Position numbers and translations under genes: made by a program
The notes under the pieces: generated by a model
What the model was told of the DNA's origin: nothing
Database searches by the model: none
The model's input: the letters and a program-made list of their open reading frames with translations, nothing else
Assembly (NCBI RefSeq): GCF_901875555.1
Contig: NZ_CABFMD010000034.1
Coordinates: 1 to 64,000, forward strand
Source: Streptococcus parasanguinis
GTDB taxonomy: Bacteria; Bacillota; Bacilli; Lactobacillales; Streptococcaceae
Length of the DNA: 64,000 nt
Reading direction: 5' to 3'
In this document: piece after piece, positions 39,427-47,802 of the stretch
Layout: each line of letters opens with the position of its first letter
Position numbering within the stretch: the first letter of the stretch is position 1

Positions 39427-40770
39427 ATGCTAGAGAAGTGGGAGAAAGTGAAGCAAACCATCAAAAGAATAGGGAAAGAGCTATCGGCTGCCTTTGATTG
39501 GGTTTTTGATCGTCTCTTTTCAAGGATCCAGCTGACCAATGAACAGTTTGTCTATGTACTCTTGACCGTCGTTTTTATGGCTGCAAACGCCGTCCTTTGG
39601 GTACAAAAGTTCCAAGGCTTTCCGATCACTGCGACGAAACGACCGGAAGTTGTGTACAAGGCAACAACACCGGCTGATCAGATTCCTCATACAGCTCGGA
39701 TCATGGCGAATGGAGACCAACTCTACCATGATCTGGTCTATATGAGTGCACAAAAAGAAGATGGAAGCTATGATTTTCATGAAAATTATGAGTATGTTAA
39801 ACCTTGGCTACAAAAGGCGGATCTGGCCTTGGGCGATTTTGAAGGAACGATCGATCCCAACTATTATTTAGCAGGTTATCCCCTTTTTAATGCACCAAGT
39901 GAAGTTGTGCCAGCCATCAAGGATGCGGGCTATGATGTCATGGATTTGGGGCACAATCATATCTTGGATTCAGGCCTAGATGGGGTCTATTCAACAGCCA
40001 AGGCCTTTGAAGATGCAGGCATCACACCTGTCGGTGTCTACACGCATGAAAAGAGAGGGCAAGCCCCCTTGGTGATCAAGGAAGTCAATGGCATCAAGAT
40101 TGCTATTCTAGCCTATGCTTACGGCTTTAATGGGATGGAAACGACGCTCACTCCAGAGGAGCAAGCAAATGTCTTGTCTGACCTGGATGAAGAACGGATG
40201 AAGGCGGAGATCCAAAAGGCGGAGCAAGAGGCTGATATCACTATTGTTATGCCCCAGATGGGAGTTGAGTACCAGTTGGAGCCGACAGAAGAGCAAAAAG
40301 AGCTCTACCATAAGATGATTTCATGGGGAGCTGATATTATCTTTGGCGGGCATCCTCATGTTGTAGAGCCTGCTGAAGTGGTCAATAAAGATGGCCAAAA
40401 CAAGCTGATCATTTACTCGATGGGGAATTTTCTCTCCAATCAGCGTCTGGAAACCATGGGGGACGTGGAGACTGCCCAGTGGACAGAGCGAGGGGTCTTG
40501 ATGGATGTGACCATCGAAAAGGTTGGACGCAAGACACGAATTAAGACGGCTACTGCTCATCCAACCTGGGTTAGTCGAACTCCAAAGGGGACCTATTCTC
40601 CTGAAGGCTATGACTTGTACAAGTACCAGACCTATATTTTGGAAGATTTTATCAAAGGTGGCAAATACCGCGATAAGCTAGATGAAGAGACCAAGGAGAG
40701 AGTGGATATAGCTTACCGAGAAATGAAGGAACACGTTCACTTGGACTGGCCTCAGAGTGGAAAGGAATAA
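39427..40770 (+). CDS. CapA-family (PGA_cap) membrane-anchored metallophosphatase-like protein
   Basis: The 447-residue protein has a cytoplasmic N-terminus, one membrane helix (FVYVLLTVVFMAANAVLWV, about 41-59) and an extracytoplasmic CapA-type domain. Landmarks are IMANGDQLYHDLVY near 95, LALGDFEGTI near 135, DLGHNHILDSGLDG near 180 and FGGHPHVVEP near 305, which are the His/Asp-rich sites of the calcineurin-like fold. CapA is known in poly-gamma-glutamate capsule synthesis, but no capB/capC are present, so the role here is open. The next gene begins 3 bases after its stop. Confidence 0.85.
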   Translation: MLEKWEKVKQTIKRIGKELSAAFDWVFDRLFSRIQLTNEQFVYVLLTVVFMAANAVLWVQKFQGFPITATKRPEVVYKATTPADQIPHTARIMANGDQLYHDLVYMSAQKEDGSYDFHENYEYVKPWLQKADLALGDFEGTIDPNYYLAGYPLFNAPSEVVPAIKDAGYDVMDLGHNHILDSGLDGVYSTAKAFEDAGITPVGVYTHEKRGQAPLVIKEVNGIKIAILAYAYGFNGMETTLTPEEQANVLSDLDEERMKAEIQKAEQEADITIVMPQMGVEYQLEPTEEQKELYHKMISWGADIIFGGHPHVVEPAEVVNKDGQNKLIIYSMGNFLSNQRLETMGDVETAQWTERGVLMDVTIEKVGRKTRIKTATAHPTWVSRTPKGTYSPEGYDLYKYQTYILEDFIKGGKYRDKLDEETKERVDIAYREMKEHVHLDWPQSGKE

Positions 40771-40773
40771 AGT

Positions 40774-42438
40774 ATGGAAGGAAATGTGAACTGGATCCCG
40801 CTTGGGATCCTAGGATTGATGGTGGTGATTTGGGCAACCAAATTTCTAACGGCTATCCGCCTCAAGCAAAAGCTGAAAAAAGCTTGGGATGGAGCGCCTT
40901 TCTTTCGTAAGAAAGACACGGAAGAAAGTTTGACCGACAGTCTGGCTTATCCAGCTAAGGGAAGGACGATCGATAGCCAAGTGGATGATCAGACCTGGCA
41001 TGATTTGGCTTTGGATGCTGTCTTTGATCAGCTCAATTACACCCAATCGAGCCTTGGGGCAGAAGCCCTCTATCAAAAGATGCGCCTGCTGGAATTCCAG
41101 CCCCAGGACCAGCTTCATGACTTAGAAACCTTCTTTGAAGAACATCCTGACGTGCGGCTCAAGGTCCAGGTCATTTTCAACCAACTGGGCAAGAAAAATC
41201 ACAACATGGCACGAAGCATTGTCGCAAATCCTGGCAAGCATTATGCAGGTTTGCCTCTTTATATAGCTCTGGCCTGTCTTCCAATCCTCTGTCTCTTTGC
41301 CATCCCCTTTGAGCCAGTTGGGGCGATCACCCTCTTGGTGATCAGTGTGGTCTTTAATATCGTCTTTTCAAGTTTGCGCAATTGGTCCAATAAAATCCGT
41401 CTGGACAATGTTAGCTATCTGGTCCGCATCTTTGCTTCGGCAGAACGCTTGAGCCATCTAACCTTGCCACAACAAGAAGAACTCAAGCAGGTAGTCAAAT
41501 CCTTTAAGAAAACGCGGATCCTTGCCAGTGTCTTGCAGAGTCCAACGGGGACCTCTGAGATGGAAATTATTCTCCTCTACCTCAACGTCCTCTTTTTACT
41601 CCCGCAGATCGCTCAGGTTTATATTTACAATCAGGTGAAGGCTCATCAAAAAGAGGCCCAAAAACTTCTGGACCTGCTTGGAGAGATGGAAGTTGCTATT
41701 AGTCTCTTGCGCCACAAACGGGACCTAGAAGTAGTCTGTCAGCCCGTCTTTACGGAGACGGGTGGGATTGAGGGCGAGACACTTTATCACCCCTTACTTT
41801 CTAATCCGATTGCCAATGATGTGCATTTCCAAAAAAATATGGTCATCAGTGGGGACAATGCGTCCGGGAAATCGACTTATTTGAAAACCGTCGCCATCAA
41901 TGCCATTCTGGCTCAAGGGCTGGGCTTTGCCTATGGAGAAAGCTTGGTTCTGCCTTACGGTCATGTCCTAACGGCTATGGATGTGAGCGACGATATTGAA
42001 GTTGGAGATAGCTACTTCATCACCGAAAGTAAAGCTATTTTGCGTATGATTCAGCATTTGAACGAGCCTGGTTTTCACTATTTCTTTATTGACGAGCTCT
42101 TTAAGGGGACCAATACCATCGAGCGGATCGGATCAGGCCTTGGAATTGTCCGCTGGTTGGCTGCCCAAAATTGTCTCTACATGATCTCCAGTCATGATAT
42201 TGAGCTGGTCGCAGCCTCTGGTGAGGTCAATGATAATTACCATTTTGACAGTCGCTATGTGGATGGCAAGATCGTCTTTGACTACCAGATCAAGCCAGGA
42301 TCGGCCGTAACCAAGAATGCGGTCAATACTCTAGAAAGCTTGCATTATCCAGAGGAGATTACGCAAACAGCCAAGGACTTGATTGACCAGTATGAAGAGA
42401 CGGGTCACTGGTCTTTGAAAGAAATTGAAAAAGAATGA
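40774..42438 (+). CDS. Membrane-anchored MutS-like ATPase
   Basis: The 554-residue protein is not a repair MutS. It starts with a membrane helix (PLGILGLMVVIWATKFL), has a second hydrophobic pair near 170-205 (GLPLYIALACLPILCLFAIP), and ends with a MutS-family ATPase. Walker A is DNASGKSTYLKT near residue 366, Walker B HYFFIDELFKGTNTIERI near 433, and the His switch SSHDIEL near 470. No mismatch-binding or clamp domain is visible. The function of this family is not established. It is tightly linked to the CapA-like gene upstream and the DUF554 gene downstream. Confidence 0.8.
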   Translation: MEGNVNWIPLGILGLMVVIWATKFLTAIRLKQKLKKAWDGAPFFRKKDTEESLTDSLAYPAKGRTIDSQVDDQTWHDLALDAVFDQLNYTQSSLGAEALYQKMRLLEFQPQDQLHDLETFFEEHPDVRLKVQVIFNQLGKKNHNMARSIVANPGKHYAGLPLYIALACLPILCLFAIPFEPVGAITLLVISVVFNIVFSSLRNWSNKIRLDNVSYLVRIFASAERLSHLTLPQQEELKQVVKSFKKTRILASVLQSPTGTSEMEIILLYLNVLFLLPQIAQVYIYNQVKAHQKEAQKLLDLLGEMEVAISLLRHKRDLEVVCQPVFTETGGIEGETLYHPLLSNPIANDVHFQKNMVISGDNASGKSTYLKTVAINAILAQGLGFAYGESLVLPYGHVLTAMDVSDDIEVGDSYFITESKAILRMIQHLNEPGFHYFFIDELFKGTNTIERIGSGLGIVRWLAAQNCLYMISSHDIELVAASGEVNDNYHFDSRYVDGKIVFDYQIKPGSAVTKNAVNTLESLHYPEEITQTAKDLIDQYEETGHWSLKEIEKE

Positions 42439-42461
42439 AAAATGAACGAAGGAGTTTGTGA

Positions 42462-43178
42462 ATGCTTGGTTTAGGGACCTTCTATAATGCCTTAGGGGTT
42501 GTATTTGGTGGGCTTTTAGGATTGCTCATTGGTCAACGTTTATCAGAAGATTTTCATGAGACCCTTCTGAAAGTGACAGGAGTTGCTGTTTTTGTCTTGG
42601 GTATTGCAGGGACCTTGGAAAAGATGCTGGTGGTGCATGGAAGTCATGTGGAGAGTCACGGCAGTATGATGTTGATTCTGAGTCTAGTAATCGGGACCGT
42701 TATCGGGGAACTCTTGAAGATTGAGGAAGGCTTTGAGCGCCTGGGAACCTGGCTGAAGGAAAAGACGGGCAATCAAGGGGATACCAGTTTTGTCGATGCC
42801 TTTATGACCACGGCCCTGACCATCTGTATCGGGGCTATGGCGGTAGTCGGAGCTGTCCAGGATGGCTTGACAGGTGACACTTCGACCTTGTTGGCCAAGG
42901 CTATTCTGGATATGGTCATTGTTCTGGTCTTGACTGTTTCGAAAGGAAAGGGTGCCATCTTTGCGGTGGTCCCACTAGTGATCTTTCAGGGTGCGATTAC
43001 GCTGTTAGCCCATTTGATCGCACCGATCATGACTCCACAAGCCCTATCGAATCTATCACTAGTCGGCTCCAGCCTCATTCTCTGTGTCGGGATCAATCTC
43101 ATCTGGGGTAAACGAATCAAGGTCGCCAATCTCCTGCCAGCAGTGCTGATTGCCATTATTTGGGCTTTTGTTGGGTGA
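42462..43178 (+). CDS. DUF554-family membrane protein
   Basis: The 238-residue protein has about six to seven membrane helices and matches the DUF554 family (YdfK-like), whose substrate is unknown. Visible pattern: LGTFYNALGVVFGGLLGLLIG at the N-terminus and ALTICIGAMAVVGAVQDGLTGD near residue 120. RBS AAGGAG precedes the ATG. It is the last gene of the run 39427-43178 and is closed by family II copy 3. Confidence 0.85.
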   Translation: MLGLGTFYNALGVVFGGLLGLLIGQRLSEDFHETLLKVTGVAVFVLGIAGTLEKMLVVHGSHVESHGSMMLILSLVIGTVIGELLKIEEGFERLGTWLKEKTGNQGDTSFVDAFMTTALTICIGAMAVVGAVQDGLTGDTSTLLAKAILDMVIVLVLTVSKGKGAIFAVVPLVIFQGAITLLAHLIAPIMTPQALSNLSLVGSSLILCVGINLIWGKRIKVANLLPAVLIAIIWAFVG

Positions 43179-43187
43179 AAAATAGAA

Positions 43188-43369
43188 GAGGCTGGGACAA
43201 AAGTCCTAGCCTCTCAATTGTCTTTGAATTGTCGAGCAAGACGCAGTGGTTGAGTGGGCTCTACTGCGCTGATTTCATCAGCTTTTACAGCCCTACTCAA
43301 CTGTGCGGAGGTGGGACGACGAAATCGAATTCTAACGAATGACCGATTTCTGTCCCACTCTCTTTTTTA
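43188..43369 (+). repeat. Family II structured repeat, copy 3
   Basis: It is nearly identical to copy 1 over its full length (one change seen, TACTACGC to TACTGCGC) and ends in CACTCTCTTTTTT. It serves as the apparent terminator of the DUF554 gene. The following 43370-43512 holds a TATGAT -10 with upstream TG and no gene. Confidence 0.87.
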
Positions 43370-43512
43370 CTTGCCCTTGTAGTCTTGTTAGAAAAATGAA
43401 GATGCTCCGAAAAAGGAGGGAGTTTTCTTTTTGCAAATATGGGAATTCATTTATGGAAACCCTGATTTTTGGTATGATAGTCGTAATTTCGAATAGGGAG
43501 GTTGGAGTTGCC

Positions 43513-44091
43513 ATGAGTGATTTGAATCAGACAGTTGAATTTATTAAAGAAATCGAGAAATTAAAGTCGGTAACAAGGTTTAATAGAACCCTTGATGGAC
43601 GGTTTGAAAATAGTGCCGAGCATTCCTGGCAGGGTGCCATAGCTGCGATGGTTCTTCAAGATTATTATCCTGAAAAATTGAATATGGAAAAAGTGATTTC
43701 TATGTTACTGATTCATGATTTAGGTGAGATTTATGCTGGAGATACTTGGGTGTTTGATGATGAAAAAAAGCTTCATGCTCATGATAGAGAGCTAGAATCT
43801 ATAGAAAAAACAATGAGTATCCTTCCAGAAGAAAAATATTTACAAATAAAAAATTCTTGGTTGGAATTTGAAAAAGGTCAGAGTCCTGAGGCAAGATATG
43901 CAAGAGTGATTGATGCATTGGTACCACTGATCAATCACTTGGAAGTATCAGAAGTAAATTATAATCCCGATCACATTCGTTCAGAGATGGTATTAGAAAA
44001 GAAAAAATTTATAAAAAGTGAGTCCAAAGAGTTGTGGAAACTGACGGAAGAGTTGGTTCAGGAAAGTGTAGAAAAGGGATTATATTCATGA
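43513..44091 (+). CDS. HD-domain hydrolase (YfbR-like 5'-deoxynucleotidase family)
   Basis: The 192-residue protein has the HD metal site: AEHSWQGAIAA near residue 35, LLIHDLGEIYAGD near 72 and a later Asp in ARVIDALVPLINH near 138. This matches the HD hydrolases that act on nucleoside monophosphates; the substrate is inferred. The base composition is clearly more AT-rich than its neighbours (for example AAAATATTTACAAATAAAAA), which suggests separate acquisition. Start 43513 is chosen for GGGAGGTTGGAG upstream; earlier in-frame starts lie in the repeat. Confidence 0.8.
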   Translation: MSDLNQTVEFIKEIEKLKSVTRFNRTLDGRFENSAEHSWQGAIAAMVLQDYYPEKLNMEKVISMLLIHDLGEIYAGDTWVFDDEKKLHAHDRELESIEKTMSILPEEKYLQIKNSWLEFEKGQSPEARYARVIDALVPLINHLEVSEVNYNPDHIRSEMVLEKKKFIKSESKELWKLTEELVQESVEKGLYS

Positions 44092-44227
44092 TATCCCTTA
44101 GTCTTTAGTAGCAACTTTTAGACTAAAAGTAAACCACCTGTTTTCACGGGTGGTTTTGACTTGCTTGATCTGTGGTATAATGGGAACAGATAGTTTGCAC
44201 CCTATGAAAGGGAAAAGGTTAGATTGT

Positions 44228-45076
44228 ATGATTAAGTTGATTGCAACAGATATGGATGGAACCTTATTAGATGAACGAGGAGAGGTGGACCTTCCGCGTC
44301 TGGAAAGGCTTTTGGACCGCTTGGATCAAAAAGGGATTCGCTTTGTCATTGCGACGGGAAATGAAATCCATCGCATGCGCCAGCTTTTAGGCCCCTTGGT
44401 CAAGCGGGTGACCTTGGTCGTTGCCAACGGAGCTCGGATTTTTGAGAATGACCAGATGGTTTTAGGAAAATTCTGGGATCGAGAATTGGTGGAGGCGGTT
44501 CTTGCTTATTTTAAGGGCCGGGAAATTTCAGATCAGTTGGTCGTATCAGCTGTTAATGGGGGCTTTGCCAAGGAAGGAACGGTCTTTACAGAAGTCGAAA
44601 AATTCATGCAGCCGGAAGTGATTGAAGCCTTGTACAAGCGAATGAAGTTTGTTCCGGAATTGACAGCCGATTTGTTTGACCAGGTGCTTAAAATGAGCTT
44701 GGTGGTTGGCTTGGATCGTATTGATCATGTGAGTCAGGAAGTCCAGCAGGCTTTTGGAGATCAGCTCATGGCGGTTTCGAGCGGTTTTGGGAGCATGGAT
44801 CTCTTACAAGCAGGCATTCACAAGGCCTGGGGACTGGCTCAATTAATGGAGAAATGGCAGCTTGATGCTAGTCAAGTTATGGCCTTTGGGGATAGCGGAA
44901 ACGACATCGAAATGCTTGAAATGGTGGGTCACTCCTATGCTGTGGCCAATGCAGAAGAAGCTGTCAAGGCTGTTGCCAAACACCTAGCACCGAGCCATCA
45001 AGAAGGCGGTGTCTACCAGGTGATTGAAGAGTATCTGGGATTGACGCCCTGGGAACAAGTGAAAGGAAAGAACTAG
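44228..45076 (+). CDS. Cof-type HAD phosphatase
   Basis: The 282-residue protein is a haloacid dehalogenase superfamily, class IIB (Cof-like) sugar- or flavin-phosphate phosphatase. Motif I is TDMDGTLLD at residue 8, motif II VIATGNE near 44, the Lys region HKAWGLAQL near 200 and motif IV AFGDSGNDIEM near 222. The substrate is not predictable. The ATG at 44228 is used because the next residues match the family start. The SGNH hydrolase gene begins directly after its stop. Confidence 0.88.
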   Translation: MIKLIATDMDGTLLDERGEVDLPRLERLLDRLDQKGIRFVIATGNEIHRMRQLLGPLVKRVTLVVANGARIFENDQMVLGKFWDRELVEAVLAYFKGREISDQLVVSAVNGGFAKEGTVFTEVEKFMQPEVIEALYKRMKFVPELTADLFDQVLKMSLVVGLDRIDHVSQEVQQAFGDQLMAVSSGFGSMDLLQAGIHKAWGLAQLMEKWQLDASQVMAFGDSGNDIEMLEMVGHSYAVANAEEAVKAVAKHLAPSHQEGGVYQVIEEYLGLTPWEQVKGKN

Positions 45077-45694
45077 ATGCTTCCACAACTCTCAAAAGAG
45101 CAAGAGAATATTTTAATGACTTACCGAAAGCTCAATCAAGCTCCTTTGAAGGAGCCAGGCTTGATTTTCCTCGGAGACTCTATTGTAGAGTATTTCCCTA
45201 TCCATGAACTACTCCAAAGTCCGAAATACATGGTCAATCGTGGGGTGCGTGGCTATCGGACAGAACTCCTTCGAACGCATCTAGACGCCCATGTCTTTGG
45301 AACGGAGTTGGAGCAGATCTTTCTCTTGATTGGGACCAATGATATTGGAAAAGAAATCCCTCAAAAGGAAACCTTGGACAATGTAGAAGCGGTCTTACAA
45401 GCGATCATGCGGGATTTTCCATTGACGAAAATCAACCTGATCTCGGTTCTACCAGTCAGTCAAGAAGAGCGCTACAAGCAGAAAGTCTCTATCCGGTCCA
45501 ATGAAAAAATTCAGGCCCTCAATCAGGCCTACAGAGAATTGGCCCAAGCCTACCACCAGGTCAGCTATGTCGATGTGTATTCGTCTTTATTGGATGAAGT
45601 GGGGCAGTTAGCAGAAGCCTATACGACAGATGGCCTCCACTTAAGTGTGGCCGGTTACCGCATCCTAGCTCAAGCTCTGCAGGAGATAGTATAG
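45077..45694 (+). CDS. SGNH/GDSL-family esterase
   Basis: The 205-residue protein has the four SGNH blocks: GDSIVEYF near residue 33 (Ser), NRGVRGYRT near 55 (Gly), LLIGTNDIG near 88 (Asn) and TDGLHLSVAGY near 185 (Asp, His). It lacks a signal peptide, so it is a cytosolic lipase or acyl esterase similar to PAF-acetylhydrolase-like proteins. Its ATG follows the stop of the HAD gene immediately, so the two are co-translated. Confidence 0.87.
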   Translation: MLPQLSKEQENILMTYRKLNQAPLKEPGLIFLGDSIVEYFPIHELLQSPKYMVNRGVRGYRTELLRTHLDAHVFGTELEQIFLLIGTNDIGKEIPQKETLDNVEAVLQAIMRDFPLTKINLISVLPVSQEERYKQKVSIRSNEKIQALNQAYRELAQAYHQVSYVDVYSSLLDEVGQLAEAYTTDGLHLSVAGYRILAQALQEIV

Positions 45695-45730
45695 AGATAG
45701 GCTCTGTAACGGGCAACTAGCGTTAACAGT

Positions 45731-45756
45731 AAAAGCCATGGTTTACATGGTTTTTG
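45731..45756 (+). terminator. Terminator after the SGNH esterase gene
   Basis: AAAAGCCATG pairs with CATGGTTTTT around a five-base loop. Confidence 0.7.
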
Positions 45757-45797
45757 CCTTGTCTATAATTAGAGTTAACCCAATTTTTTATGCATAC

Positions 45798-45832
45798 AAA
45801 AAAGCGAGCTTCATGACAAAGCTCGCTTTTTC
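45798..45832. terminator. Bidirectional terminator
   Basis: AAAAAGCGAGCTT pairs with AAGCTCGCTTTTT around the loop CATGACA, with A-rich and T-rich flanks. It serves the minus-strand TipC-like gene and any plus-strand read-through. Confidence 0.85.
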
Positions 45833-45857
45833 TGTTATGAAAGAAATAACTTATTTT

Positions 45858-46490
45858 CTAGTTTCTAGATAAATCCTCTCTCCAAATATCCTTGACAGTC
45901 ACATCGCCCCAGTTCTTTGGGCTAAAGCGACTAGAGTAGATGGAGGTCCAATCTTTCAGGACTTTATTACGGAGTACGTCATCTGCTTCCTTGCGAATGT
46001 CTTCAACAGTCTTTCCATGTTTCGTAAGAAATGCTTCCACTTGAGACTGATGATAATATCTCACATGTTTCTCATCCTGATACCACATAAAGCGTTCTAA
46101 TTGTTGATTGTTTACATCGTACAGGTACTCTACATTTATAGTTGTCTCTGTATCTGGAATTCTCAAACGCATTTCTACCCCAACTTTCGTCATCCTTTGA
46201 AATCCAAAATAAAAATAATAACCTAGAAATTGAATATCATTTGGTAAATCTTCACTTTCATAATCAATAGAATGAATGGAAATTTCTTGAGATCCATTAT
46301 CGACAATTTTTAAACCTTTTAACTGATAAAAAGCTCGACCATTCCAGAGAAAAGTATAATTATGATAATCACTTTCTTCATAGTATATTTCATCAAAAAT
46401 ATTGTGAATCCGCTGATGCTTATAGTACTGAAAACCAGAAAAGGATAGGCACAAGACTATAAACAGTGAAATTAGTAATTTCTTCTTCAT
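45858..46490 (-). CDS. TipC-like immunity protein (type VII toxin immunity)
   Basis: The 210-residue protein has an N-terminal membrane helix or signal (KKLLISLFIVLCLSFSGFQ), then an exported domain beginning HNIFDEIYYEES and ending near FSPKNWGDVTVKDIW. This N-terminal pattern and layout resemble TipC, the immunity protein that protects S. intermedius from the LXG toxin TelC, which attacks lipid II outside the membrane. I recognise it by resemblance only. No LXG toxin or type VII secretion gene is in the window, so it may be an orphan guarding against neighbours' toxins. The island is AT-rich. Confidence 0.6.
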   Translation of the reverse strand: MKKKLLISLFIVLCLSFSGFQYYKHQRIHNIFDEIYYEESDYHNYTFLWNGRAFYQLKGLKIVDNGSQEISIHSIDYESEDLPNDIQFLGYYFYFGFQRMTKVGVEMRLRIPDTETTINVEYLYDVNNQQLERFMWYQDEKHVRYYHQSQVEAFLTKHGKTVEDIRKEADDVLRNKVLKDWTSIYSSRFSPKNWGDVTVKDIWREDLSRN

Positions 46491-46541
46491 TTTTTCTTAT
46501 CTCACGTGTCAACTGTTCTGGCAAATTACGGATCTCTCCGT

Positions 46542-47063
46542 TTACCGATCCACTACTCGCGCTTTAAAGTGGGATGGCTTATCGTCTACATTGGTGATGG
46601 TGATGGTGAATTTCTTATTATTCGTGACATCAAAAACTTTTTCACCTAGGTAGGTAACCACAATCCCATCTTCTACCAATTGAATATCCTGCTGATTGTT
46701 AGGAATCTCCTTAGAACCATTTTCAGTATCACCTATCTTCACGACCTTATGTCCTTCTACTTCAAATAACACATCACCAAATTGTTCAGACCAAACAGTC
46801 ATTCCAGATAATTTGATTTTTTGATCATCCTTCTTTTCTAAAATCAATTCCGAGCTATACTCTACCTGGTCCGTATTAGGATAAACTTTCAATTGAACAC
46901 TTTGACCAGGCTGGAGTGTATAGCTCCCATAAGTAAGGATCGAATAAACAAACCAAACCGCAAATGAAGCATATAATAATCCAATGATCATTCTAGAACG
47001 CTTGCTTTTAAAACGACGTAGAAGTAGAATGAGTGTTACTATAAATATCAATGGTGTTATCAT
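46542..47063 (-). CDS. Hypothetical membrane protein next to the TipC-like gene
   Basis: The 173-residue protein is not recognised. It has two N-terminal membrane helices separated by a basic loop (LIFIVTLILLLRRFKSKRSR, then MIIGLLYASFAVWFVYSIL) and an extracytoplasmic beta-rich domain from about residue 50 to the end, with no cysteines. It is 51 bases upstream of the TipC-like gene on the same strand. Its ATG overlaps the stop of a gene remnant (TAAATG at 47061-47066), so the three once formed an operon. Confidence 0.6.
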   Translation of the reverse strand: MITPLIFIVTLILLLRRFKSKRSRMIIGLLYASFAVWFVYSILTYGSYTLQPGQSVQLKVYPNTDQVEYSSELILEKKDDQKIKLSGMTVWSEQFGDVLFEVEGHKVVKIGDTENGSKEIPNNQQDIQLVEDGIVVTYLGEKVFDVTNNKKFTITITNVDDKPSHFKARVVDR

Positions 47064-47156
47064 TTAATTGTTTTCTTTCTTATAATCATCCATACCATCT
47101 TGAATTGCCACCGCATCACCTTCATTGTCTCCATATTGCCCATTAATAAACTTATA
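47064..47156 (-). pseudogene. C-terminal remnant of an unknown gene upstream of the immunity-type genes
   Basis: Directly before the 46542-47063 gene the minus strand reads FINGQYGDNEGDAVAIQDGM and then DDYKKENN, ended by a TAA that touches the next ATG. Further upstream the frame is closed by TGA, and a second frame (FQNGTNYDI) suggests a frameshift. The acidic, protein-like composition and the tight junction with the next gene suggest the tail of a deleted gene, by position possibly the toxin of this set. The identity is not established. Confidence 0.4.
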
Positions 47157-47275
47157 TCATAATTTGTCCCATTTTGAAATAATTATATTTGTATTCACTT
47201 CAAGAATCTTCCGAAAATCCCTTCTAAATTCCATGTAGAAGAGATACGAATGATATAGCAAAAAGCCCAACCAGA

Positions 47276-47305
47276 CAAATCTTCCTTTGAAGATTTGTTT
47301 TTTTT
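47276..47305 (+). terminator. Plus-strand terminator with no plus-strand gene before it
   Basis: CAAATCTTC pairs with GAAGATTTG around a four-base loop and is followed by eight Ts. The nearest upstream plus-strand gene ends at 45694. The rest of 47157-47275 shows no gene. Confidence 0.65.
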
Positions 47306-47316
47306 AAAACTTTTTG

Positions 47317-47369
47317 TTGACAAATGTAAATCTCAGGTGTAAAATAGCATCATAAGATTTACAAATGTA
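47317..47369 (+). promoter_or_regulatory. cop operon promoter with two cop boxes
   Basis: TTGACA (47317-47322) and TAAAAT (47340-47345) are 17 bases apart. A cop box TACAAATGTA (47360-47369) fits TACANNTGTA exactly, and GACAAATGTA (47319-47328), one mismatch, covers the -35 box. CopY bound here should block transcription until copper rises. Confidence 0.85.
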
Positions 47370-47388
47370 GATTTAGAAAGGAGAGGTC

Positions 47389-47784
47389 ATGCAAATTTCC
47401 AATGCGGAATGGCGCATCATGAAGATTATCTGGATGGAAGGCAAGCAGACCAGCACGGATTTGATCGCCGTCTTGTCCGAGCGCTTTGACTGGTCGAAGT
47501 CGACCATCAAGACCCTCTTGACGCGCTTGGTGGAGAAAGGCTGTCTGACCAGAGAAAAATCTGGCAAAGCCTTTGTCTACTCGGCTTTGTTGAAGCAGAA
47601 CCAGAGTTTAGACTTGGTGGTTGAGGAGGTGAAAGACAAGGTTTGCTCAAAAAGAATTGTCCAGGTGCTTGAAAACTTGATTCAGGCGAGTGACTTTACG
47701 CTTGCAGATCTTAATCAGCTGCAGCAGGTCCTGGAAGAAAAGAAAGCAGAGGCTGTTGAAACAGTCCCTTGCAATTGTATGTAA
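47389..47784 (+). CDS. copY: Copper-responsive repressor CopY
   Basis: This BlaI/MecI-type winged-helix repressor has 131 residues. The DNA-binding domain is at 1-70 (ISNAEWRIMKIIWMEGKQTS, then WSKSTIKTLLTRLVEKGCL) and dimerisation helices follow. The metal-binding tail is reduced to VPCNCM at the very end, with another Cys at KVCSK. The classical CopY tail has two CxC pairs, so this is a short version. It starts the copY-cupA-copA operon; RBS AAAGGAGAGG is upstream. Confidence 0.93.
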   Translation: MQISNAEWRIMKIIWMEGKQTSTDLIAVLSERFDWSKSTIKTLLTRLVEKGCLTREKSGKAFVYSALLKQNQSLDLVVEEVKDKVCSKRIVQVLENLIQASDFTLADLNQLQQVLEEKKAEAVETVPCNCM

Positions 47785-47802
47785 TAGAAAGAAGGAATTT
47801 CA

